Source: Gammaproteobacteria bacterium
Lineage (GTDB): Bacteria > Pseudomonadota > Gammaproteobacteria > SZUA-152
Length of the DNA: 8,591 nucleotides
Direction of reading: 5' to 3'
NCBI GenBank assembly: GCA_030613605.1
Contig: JAUWLO010000080.1
Coordinates: 1-8,591 of the forward strand
Positions 1-5,689 of the stretch are shown here, one piece after another. A model generated the notes under the pieces. That model worked only from the letters and a program-made list of their open reading frames with translations, was not told the DNA's origin and made no database searches. How positions within the stretch are numbered: position 1 is the stretch's first letter; every line of letters begins with the position of its first letter. The position numbers and the translations under genes were made by a program.

Positions 1-243
1 GGTCATACCTTGATGGTGAATTTGGTGAACTTTGCACCTTCATCGGTGGATTTTTTCGTCTATACCTTTACCAAAACCACATTCTGGACTGATTTCCACA
101 AAATCAAACAAGATGTGTTGCTAAAAATCGAAGAGATCATAAGTAAACATGGTGCAGAACTAGCTTTCCCTACTTCAACAGTGCATATGCCTGATGGAGT
201 TACCATTAGTGGTGCCGGCGCTATGAAAATTGAACCGAGTTAA
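1..243 (+). CDS. MscS-family mechanosensitive ion channel, C-terminal fragment (5' end outside window)
   Basis: This is the last 80 codons of a gene whose reading frame is open to the first base of the window, so the start lies outside. The residues match the cytoplasmic C-terminal alpha/beta domain of small-conductance mechanosensitive channels (the MscS/YnaI/YbiO group). A strand with VNLVNFAPSSVDFFVY is followed by TKTTFWTDFHKIKQDVLLKI and then the family's FPTSTVHMPDG segment, equivalent to FPTQTLHL or FPSQTVHL in homologues. These channels sit in the inner membrane and release solutes during hypo-osmotic shock. The membrane helices and pore are not in the window, so the subfamily cannot be set. 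A short tail of about 17 residues follows the conserved domain. The family call is fairly firm because of the run of matching motifs. Confidence 0.85.
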   Translation, partial: GHTLMVNLVNFAPSSVDFFVYTFTKTTFWTDFHKIKQDVLLKIEEIISKHGAELAFPTSTVHMPDGVTISGAGAMKIEPS

Positions 244-245
244 TA

Positions 246-262
246 ATTTTTGAATCAAAAAT
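246..262. repeat. AT-rich perfect palindrome between mscS-like and dsrE-like genes
   Basis: ATTTTTGA and TCAAAAAT form an 8-bp perfect inverted repeat around a single central A, starting three bases after the MscS-type stop codon. Read as RNA it could only form a 7-bp AU-rich stem with a 3-nt loop, which is weak for a terminator. As DNA it could be an operator-like dyad for the downstream DsrE-family gene. Neither role is proven, and AT-rich gaps can form such dyads by chance. Confidence 0.3.
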
Positions 263-288
263 CCGATGAATAGCAGTGCGAGATAATT

Positions 289-657
289 ATGGCCGATAAA
301 TTGTTAATCATTCTGATGAACACTGATCCAACTAATTCATCTGAGCTGGGAACGCCTTTCATGCAAGCCAGTGTTGCGGCTGCCATGGAATATGATGTTG
401 AAGTTATATTGACAGGCAGAGCAGGGGAGCTGGCAAAGCTGGGTTTTGCAGATAAGCTTCGTTTTACGGAAGGTGGCGGTAAAACCGTTTATGATTTGAT
501 GCGGGATGCTGCTGAAGCTGGCGCCAGATTCAAAATTTGTACTTCAAATCTCGAGCTGTGGGGTGATGAAATGATACCGGAGATTTGTGAAACAGTGGGC
601 GCGGCTTATATCATCAGTGAAGCCATGGATGACGGAACGGTTACTTTTACGTATTAA
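289..657 (+). CDS. DsrE/DsrF-like family protein
   Basis: A small cytosolic protein of 122 residues with the DsrE-like fold signature. It has an N-terminal strand (KLLIILMNTDP), a helix region PFMQASVAAAMEYDVEVILTG, and a second half with KICTSNLELWGDEM followed by the C-terminal EAMDDGTVTFTY typical of this family. DsrE-type proteins carry or transfer sulfur as a persulfide on a conserved cysteine. Cys84 is in the expected place, and a second cysteine, Cys100, could form a pair with it. No dsrF, dsrH, tusA or dsrC lies nearby, so a role in the reverse dissimilatory sulfite pathway cannot be claimed; a general sulfur-carrier or stand-alone role is equally possible. The start is the ATG at 289, with a weak purine stretch (GAGA) just upstream. 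Family assignment is firm and function is not. Confidence 0.85.
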   Translation: MADKLLIILMNTDPTNSSELGTPFMQASVAAAMEYDVEVILTGRAGELAKLGFADKLRFTEGGGKTVYDLMRDAAEAGARFKICTSNLELWGDEMIPEICETVGAAYIISEAMDDGTVTFTY

Positions 658-700
658 TTTTTATGCTTAATAACATAGTGAAATCTCACGCCATTTTTCA

Positions 701-1252
701 ATGAGTATTTCCCTGGAACATATTAAACAGGTTAGAGCCGAGGCCGATTGTCTGGCTTCTGTGGAACAAGCCGAAATTGCGCTTGATAATATGGCTGCAG
801 CAATCACGGCCAGACAGAAAAATAACAATCCTTTGATCGTGTGCGTAATGAATGGCGGCCTTGTTGTGACAGGTTGCTTATTGTTGCGCCTCGATTTCCC
901 GTTAGAACAGGATTACCTGCATGCTACGCGTTATCGGGGTGAGACACAGGGTGGCGAGTTGAACTGGCTTGTTGAGCCTCAGCACTCATTAAAAAACAGA
1001 CATGTATTAATAGTGGATGACATTCTCGATGAAGGTTATACCCTGGCTGCTATCGTTAAGTATTGCTACGACTCTGGAGCAGCTGATGTCGAAACTGCTG
1101 TTCTGATCGAAAAAATGCATAACAGGAAACAGGGCATAAAGGCGGATTACGTTGGTCTAGAAATGGAAGATCATTATTTGTTTGGCTATGGCATGGACTA
1201 CAAAGGCTATTTACGTAATGCGCCAGGCATCTTTGCAGTAAAGGGAATGTAG
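701..1252 (+). CDS. Hypoxanthine-guanine phosphoribosyltransferase
   Basis: A cytosolic purine-salvage enzyme of 183 residues that converts hypoxanthine or guanine plus PRPP to IMP or GMP. The type I PRTase PRPP-binding motif is clear at residues 102-114 (VLIVDDILDEGYT), with the paired acidic residues Asp106-Asp107. The pyrophosphate-binding loop is MNGG at 50-53, the flexible loop is YRGETQGGEL at 78-87, and the C-terminal base-binding region has FGYGMDYKGYLRNAPGI. Length fits the family. The ATG at 701 is chosen because an in-frame stop lies about 30 bases upstream and homologues begin MSIS-like. It lacks a recognisable Shine-Dalgarno sequence (only CCATTTTTCA precedes it), and a 4-bp GTGA/TCAC stem sits at 678-689. 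The thioinosine phosphorylase 47 bp downstream makes hypoxanthine, which suggests they act in series. Relation to the Hpt versus Gpt groups was not resolved. Confidence 0.9.
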   Translation: MSISLEHIKQVRAEADCLASVEQAEIALDNMAAAITARQKNNNPLIVCVMNGGLVVTGCLLLRLDFPLEQDYLHATRYRGETQGGELNWLVEPQHSLKNRHVLIVDDILDEGYTLAAIVKYCYDSGAADVETAVLIEKMHNRKQGIKADYVGLEMEDHYLFGYGMDYKGYLRNAPGIFAVKGM

Positions 1253-1299
1253 TTGATTGTATATTTAAGCCTGGGATATTTAATACAAAGAGAACACGC

Positions 1300-2034
1300 A
1301 TGGATAATTTGGCGATTATAGGTGGAACCGGTCTTGATGCTCTCGGCATTCTTGATGTTCACAAAAGAGAAGTCGTTGAGACGCCGTATGGTTCGCCTTC
1401 TGGTGCTGTGGCTCGTGGCACACTGTTTGGAAAAGAAGTATTGTTCCTTCCCAGGCATGGTTACAGTCATTCTTTCGCGCCACACAAAATAAATTATCGA
1501 GCTAACCTGTGGGCCTTACGTGAGTTAGGCGTGGAAAATATTCTGGCAATAGCAGCCGTTGGAGGCATACGTAATGATATGTCGCCTGCAACTCTTTCTG
1601 TACCAAAACAAATTATTGATTACACATGGGGTCGTGCCAGTACGTTTCACGAAAATGAGAACGATCAGGTTCTCCATATAGATTTTACTAATCCATACTG
1701 TGAAGACTTGCGCCAGAAGTTGTTGGCCTCAGCATCATCTGCAAATGTCAATATGATTGACGGTGGCACCTATGGTGCTGCACAGGGACCGCGTCTGGAA
1801 ACGGCCGCAGAAATATTAAGAATGGAACGCGATGGTTGCGATATCGTTGGCATGACAGGAATGCCGGAAGCCGCGTTGGCGCGAGAGATTAATCTCTGTT
1901 ATGCCACCTGTGCTGTAGTGGCAAATTGGGCGGCAGGCAAGGGGCAGGGTGAAATCACTATGGAAGATATTGAGACAAACCTTAAGGCTGGTTTGTCTGA
2001 TGTAAGTCGCATATTAGAAGCGCTTCTCTCTTGA
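1300..2034 (+). CDS. mtiP: S-methyl-5'-thioinosine phosphorylase (MTAP/PNP family)
   Basis: A 244-residue member of the trimeric MTAP/PNP nucleoside phosphorylase family, predicted to split methylthioinosine with phosphate into hypoxanthine and 5-methylthioribose-1-phosphate. The N-terminal phosphate loop is IIGGTGLD at 6-13. PRHGYSHSFAPHKINYRANL at 51-70, QGPRLETAAEI at 162-172 and GMTGMPEA at 184-191 are family landmarks. In methylthioadenosine phosphorylase the base is held by two aspartates in the motif TDYD; here the aligned stretch is ANWA (208-211), with Asn209 and Ala211 in their place. Asn is what 6-oxopurine enzymes use, so methylthioinosine is favoured over methylthioadenosine as substrate. 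The start ATG has AAAGAGA about 6 bases upstream. A hypoxanthine-using phosphoribosyltransferase lies just before it. A generic purine nucleoside phosphorylase is the main alternative. Confidence 0.88.
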   Translation: MDNLAIIGGTGLDALGILDVHKREVVETPYGSPSGAVARGTLFGKEVLFLPRHGYSHSFAPHKINYRANLWALRELGVENILAIAAVGGIRNDMSPATLSVPKQIIDYTWGRASTFHENENDQVLHIDFTNPYCEDLRQKLLASASSANVNMIDGGTYGAAQGPRLETAAEILRMERDGCDIVGMTGMPEAALAREINLCYATCAVVANWAAGKGQGEITMEDIETNLKAGLSDVSRILEALLS

Positions 2035-2065
2035 AAAATGTAAAAATAAAACATTACCCGTGGGA

Positions 2066-3067
2066 TTAGGAATTATTCGCAGATAACTCTTCGGGATCTT
2101 CTGGTAACTCAACCGGCGTTATCAGTACAACAATTCCCAGAAAGGGGTGGTCAAGATAATGAATTCTTTTGGAGCGCATACGGCGAGATTCTTTTAGCCT
2201 GAATCCACGCATGGCTTTCCACGATTCAAGCTGAACCGCAGGTCCTTGCGGATCATATAGTGTTTGATAAGGTGTATCATTCCATAGTTCCTCCGGTGAC
2301 ATCGGTATAGCCAGGCGTTGTGTTACCGGTGTTCGATAAACAAGATCAGCGGCAAAGTGAAGGTAGCGTGCCACGCTTAGGCGAATCGTCCCTGCAAAAC
2401 GTGGGTCAACAGGTTTGATGTCCGCATCAATGATTTTAGATCGAGAATTTTTAGGTTTGGTTTTATTGTTTTTCGTCAATTCAGGTTTCGTCATACCTTC
2501 ATACAGTAATATTGCTTGTGCATGTTTTCTGCCGTAGGTAGGTTGCCGCCACGCAATGTGGAGAAGGGGTTCAAATCTTGAGGAACGCTTTAATTTTTTG
2601 AACGATTCTTTTAGTTGTAATTCTTCATTCTTGAGAAATACGAAGGCTACCGGCATCGGTACTGGTTCTTCAATGGGTAAGCTGGTATCTGGATTAACTT
2701 GCTCGAATACCAGGGATTGTTCGTTGACTTTTGGTTGGGTTTTCTTGGGAGATTCGGGTTCTGGCTGGCTCAGTTCCACCATTTTTTCGGGCAATACCAG
2801 ATCAGTAATTTCAGGCCATTTTTCGGATTCCAGCGCCAGGTTGTTCTTATGTGCGAATACGATAAGTTCAACCTCAAACCATCGTTCTTTCTTCGGGCTC
2901 TGTTTTGACTTCGATGAGGCAGAAAAAACCAGACCCGGCGCCAATAGTAAGATTAACGTCAGGATCGCCGTTGGCCGCCAGTTCTTGATACTATAACCCT
3001 TGATGCTGCGGCTATTTGCGGCCCGGTTATAAGTAGAAACAGTACTATTGATATTGCACAGATCCAT
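2066..3067 (-). CDS. csiV: CsiV-like exported peptidoglycan-associated protein
   Basis: A 333-residue exported protein of the CsiV (formerly DUF2803) family. CsiV was characterised in Vibrio cholerae as a periplasmic peptidoglycan-binding protein that supports PBP1A activity through LpoA. The diagnostic block is WFEVELIVFAH at 63-73 just after the export signal. Later conserved parts are LLHIAWRQP (168-176), GTIRLSVARYLHFAADLVYR (226-245) and RRMRSKRIHYLDHPFLGIVV (295-314). A hydrophobic core at about 34-49 ends in VFSA, a plausible signal peptidase I site; no lipobox is seen. The stretches 100-135 and 195-216 are low-complexity, rich in Lys, Pro and Glu, and look like linkers. The only ATG leaves an unusually long stretch of about 30 residues before the hydrophobic core, and no later ATG, GTG or TTG could shorten it. 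It converges on the phosphorylase gene with a 31-bp gap. Confidence 0.82.
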   Translation of the reverse strand: MDLCNINSTVSTYNRAANSRSIKGYSIKNWRPTAILTLILLLAPGLVFSASSKSKQSPKKERWFEVELIVFAHKNNLALESEKWPEITDLVLPEKMVELSQPEPESPKKTQPKVNEQSLVFEQVNPDTSLPIEEPVPMPVAFVFLKNEELQLKESFKKLKRSSRFEPLLHIAWRQPTYGRKHAQAILLYEGMTKPELTKNNKTKPKNSRSKIIDADIKPVDPRFAGTIRLSVARYLHFAADLVYRTPVTQRLAIPMSPEELWNDTPYQTLYDPQGPAVQLESWKAMRGFRLKESRRMRSKRIHYLDHPFLGIVVLITPVELPEDPEELSANNS

Positions 3068-3120
3068 TAGTGTGGGATTACCCTCGTTTCATTAAATAAG
3101 AGTTAAATTGGAAGCTTATC
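3068..3120. promoter_or_regulatory. Divergent intergenic region between csiV-like and def genes
   Basis: These 53 bp separate two divergent genes, so promoters for both must lie here or overlap the 5' ends of the coding regions. On the plus strand GGAAG at 3110-3114 is a good ribosome binding site for the deformylase ATG. On the minus strand a GAGGG stretch lies about 13 bases before the csiV start, a long spacing. I could not find a convincing -35/-10 pair for either direction. Confidence 0.4.
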
Positions 3121-3660
3121 ATGTCAGCCCGTCCACTTTTACGTATTGGTCATCCATTACTGTTGAAATCAGCCGAGGCCGTGGCCGAGTTTAACACGCC
3201 CGAACTGGATTCGCTGATTCAGGATATGCTTGACACCATGGCTGAGGCCGATGGTGCAGGGCTTGCGGCGAACCAGATTGGCGAGCTTAAACGGGTGGTG
3301 GTGTTTGGTTTTGATGAGAATCCTCGTTACCCGGATCGAGATCCATTGCCCATGACGATACTGGTGAACCCATCAATTCAGCCGGTGGGAGACATTATGG
3401 AAGAGGATTGGGAAGGCTGTCTGAGCGTGCCGGGAATGCGGGGCTGGGTGCCCAGGCACAAACACATTATTTATCGTGCCTTTGATCCTGCAGGAAGCCC
3501 CATTGAAGTGGAGGCGGAGGGATTTCATGCCCGGGTAGTCCAGCATGAATGTGATCACCTGGATGGCGTGCTTTATCCGCAACGTATAAAAGATATGTCC
3601 AAATTTGGTTATGAAGAAGAACTGTTCGAAAAGTATCCCGATGTGGCGGACAATTGCTAA
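3121..3660 (+). CDS. def: Peptide deformylase
   Basis: A cytosolic metalloenzyme of 179 residues that removes the formyl group from the initiator methionine of new proteins. All three family motifs are present: GAGLAANQIG (45-54), EGCLSVPG (98-105) and QHECDHLDG (141-149). The metal ligands are Cys100, His142 and His146, with Glu143 as the catalytic acid, so the enzyme should be active. Length fits bacterial deformylases. It lies 2 bp ahead of ligA, with overlapping translation signals, and not beside fmt, the usual partner. It is therefore probably a second, paralogous deformylase, though the rest of the genome is not visible. Several third positions are G or C, and the gene looks somewhat more GC-rich than the GGDEF-EAL gene later in the same run. 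The ATG is supported by GGAAG 6 bases upstream. Confidence 0.95.
   Translation: MSARPLLRIGHPLLLKSAEAVAEFNTPELDSLIQDMLDTMAEADGAGLAANQIGELKRVVVFGFDENPRYPDRDPLPMTILVNPSIQPVGDIMEEDWEGCLSVPGMRGWVPRHKHIIYRAFDPAGSPIEVEAEGFHARVVQHECDHLDGVLYPQRIKDMSKFGYEEELFEKYPDVADNC
3645..3650 (+). promoter_or_regulatory. Ribosome binding site candidate for ligA inside the def 3' end
   Basis: GGCGGA lies 12 bases before the ATG at 3663 and only 3 bases before an in-frame TTG at 3654. The latter spacing is too short, which favours the ATG. The site is within the last codons of the deformylase gene, so ligA translation is probably coupled to termination of def two bases upstream. Confidence 0.45.
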
Positions 3661-3662
3661 CG

Positions 3663-5687
3663 ATGAGTGCAATCCAAAAAACCCAAAAACAAGCCGCGGC
3701 TTTGCGTGAGCAAATTCAATATCATAACCATCGTTACTATGTTCTGGATGATCCGGAAGTGCCTGATGCTGAATACGATCGTCTGTTTCGTGAGCTTCAA
3801 AAAATTGAGTCTACATACCCATCCTTAATAACAACCGATTCACCTACTCAGCGTGTTGGTGCTTTGCCTTTGTCTTCGTTTGATGAAGTTAAACACGCTA
3901 TCCCAATGCTCTCACTGGGAAATGCCTTTAGTGATGAAGAAGTTGAAAAATTTGGAAAACGAATATCTGATCGTTTGAATGTTACTGATATTCAGCTTGT
4001 AGCAGAACCCAAACTGGATGGTCTGGCGATTAGTTTACTGTACGAAGATGGCGTGTTAGTGCGAGCGGCCACTCGTGGTGACGGCGTGACTGGTGAAAAC
4101 GTTACGCAAAACGTCCGCACCATACATTCCGTGCCATTGCGTTTGGTGGGAAGTGATTATCCTCGTCTTCTGGAAGTTCGTGGTGAAGTTTATATGCCTA
4201 AACAGGGGTTTGAAGCGTTAAACAAAAGGCAGAAACAAAACAATGAAAAATTGTTTGCCAATCCTCGAAATGCAGCGGCAGGTAGTTTGCGTCAGCTGGA
4301 CTCAAAAATTACCGCCACGCGTCCTTTGGCTATATTTTGCTACGGTGTCGGGCAAGTGGAAGGCAAAAAAATGCCCAGCCGTCATAGCGAGGTTCTTGAG
4401 TGTTTAAAAGCATGGGGCTTGCGTGTGTGCCCTGAGATAAAAGTTGTAAAGGGTATTGAAAAATGTCTGGATTATTATCGCCATATAGGTGAGCAACGAA
4501 ACAGTCTGCCTTATGAAATTGATGGTGTTGTGTATAAGGTGAACCGGCTTGACCAGCAGGAGACACTGGGTTTTGTTTCTCGCGCACCACGCTGGGCGAT
4601 AGCGCATAAATTTCCTGCACAGGAAGAGCTGACAAAATTGCTGGCAATTGATGTTCAGGTAGGTCGTACCGGTGCAATAACACCGGTTGCAAGACTGGAG
4701 CCTGTGGAAGTGGGTGGAGTAACGGTAACCAATGCTACGTTGCACAATCAGGATGAGATAGAGCGTATGGATGTGCGTGTGGGGGATACCGTAGTGGTAT
4801 ACCGTGCGGGCGATGTGATTCCTAAGGTGGCAAGTGTTATTAAATCACGTCGTCCTAAAAAGTCCAGAAAATATAAAATGCCGACTCATTGTCCTGAGTG
4901 TGGATCGGAGTTAGTACGTGCAGAAGGCGAGGCGATTTTGCGTTGTAGCGGAGGTTTGTGCTGCCCAGCCCAGCGTAAAGAAGCTATCAAACATTTTGCA
5001 TCACGACGTGCTATGGATATCGAAGGCCTGGGTGATAAGCTGGTTGATCAACTAGTGGATGCTGAACTAATAAATGATGTGGCTGATTTGTATCTGCTTA
5101 AGTCAGATGAGTTGGCAGGCCTTGAACGAATGGCGAATAAATCTGCTGAAAACCTGATCGCCGCACTGGAATCCAGCAAATTGACCACATTGGCAAAATT
5201 TATATATTCACTGGGTATTCGAGAGGTGGGTGAAGCAACAGCGCTTAATCTGGCCAATCATTTTGGGAGGCTGGAGTTGGTGGAAAGTGCAGACACAGAA
5301 AAATTGTTGGAGGTGGCTGATGTTGGCCCTGTAGTCGCATCCAATATCGTTACATTCTTTCAGCAGGCGCATAACCTGGACGTTATCTCTAAACTTCGGG
5401 AGGCTGAGGTGAGTTGGCCAGATGTTGATGTTGTTGATGCGGACACATTGCCCATGGCAGGAAAAACAGTCGTGCTGACGGGAACATTAACAAAAATGAC
5501 ACGCAATGATGCTAAACAGAATTTGCAGAAACTTGGTGCAAAAGTTTCCGGAAGCGTATCGAAAAAAACGGATATTGTTGTTGCTGGAGAATCTGCAGGA
5601 TCAAAACTGGAAAAAGCGCAAGCATTAGGTGTTGAGGTAATTAATGAAGAAGCCTTTATAAAACTAATAGACAGTTATAAAGGTTAG
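3663..5687 (+). CDS. ligA: NAD-dependent DNA ligase
   Basis: The essential replicative and repair ligase that seals nicks using NAD+; 674 residues, matching E. coli LigA in length. Domains in order: Ia at about 5-65 with the NMN-binding YHNHRYYVLDDPEVPDAEYD region; the adenylation domain with catalytic Lys117 in EPKLDG and the RGDGVTGENVT motif (138-148); an OB fold around 320-400 (VGRTGAITPVARL, VRVGDTVVVYRAGDVIP); a zinc finger with Cys410, Cys413, Cys428 and Cys434; helix-hairpin-helix repeats at about 450-580; and a BRCT domain at about 596-674 (GKTVVLTGTL). An extra cysteine, Cys433, sits next to the last zinc ligand. The ATG at 3663 is preferred over the TTG at 3654 on ribosome-site spacing. 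zipA, which often precedes ligA in gammaproteobacteria, is absent here. Confidence 0.97.
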   Translation: MSAIQKTQKQAAALREQIQYHNHRYYVLDDPEVPDAEYDRLFRELQKIESTYPSLITTDSPTQRVGALPLSSFDEVKHAIPMLSLGNAFSDEEVEKFGKRISDRLNVTDIQLVAEPKLDGLAISLLYEDGVLVRAATRGDGVTGENVTQNVRTIHSVPLRLVGSDYPRLLEVRGEVYMPKQGFEALNKRQKQNNEKLFANPRNAAAGSLRQLDSKITATRPLAIFCYGVGQVEGKKMPSRHSEVLECLKAWGLRVCPEIKVVKGIEKCLDYYRHIGEQRNSLPYEIDGVVYKVNRLDQQETLGFVSRAPRWAIAHKFPAQEELTKLLAIDVQVGRTGAITPVARLEPVEVGGVTVTNATLHNQDEIERMDVRVGDTVVVYRAGDVIPKVASVIKSRRPKKSRKYKMPTHCPECGSELVRAEGEAILRCSGGLCCPAQRKEAIKHFASRRAMDIEGLGDKLVDQLVDAELINDVADLYLLKSDELAGLERMANKSAENLIAALESSKLTTLAKFIYSLGIREVGEATALNLANHFGRLELVESADTEKLLEVADVGPVVASNIVTFFQQAHNLDVISKLREAEVSWPDVDVVDADTLPMAGKTVVLTGTLTKMTRNDAKQNLQKLGAKVSGSVSKKTDIVVAGESAGSKLEKAQALGVEVINEEAFIKLIDSYKG

Positions 5688-5689
5688 TT

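Noticed and set aside
1253..1299. Possible promoter TTGATT - 18 bp - TATTTA before the thioinosine phosphorylase gene
   Set aside because: Both hexamers are weak matches in AT-rich DNA and the implied 5' leader would be only about 10 nt, so I did not call it; co-transcription with the upstream gene is at least as likely.
1056..1485. Minus-strand open frames over the phosphoribosyltransferase and phosphorylase genes
   Set aside because: They overlap two confidently identified enzymes and show no motif or ribosome site of their own.
2035..2065. AATGT/ACATT dyad between the convergent phosphorylase and csiV-like genes
   Set aside because: The 5-bp AT-rich stem with a 9-nt loop and no T-run is too weak to call a terminator.
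2556..2996. Plus-strand open frame of 146 codons inside the csiV-like gene
   Set aside because: It lies fully antisense to a protein with clear family motifs, its translation is Ser/Phe-rich with no recognisable domain, and no ribosome site precedes it.
4330..4745. Minus-strand open frames inside ligA
   Set aside because: They are shadows of the adenylation/OB-fold coding region; the sense frame matches LigA throughout.
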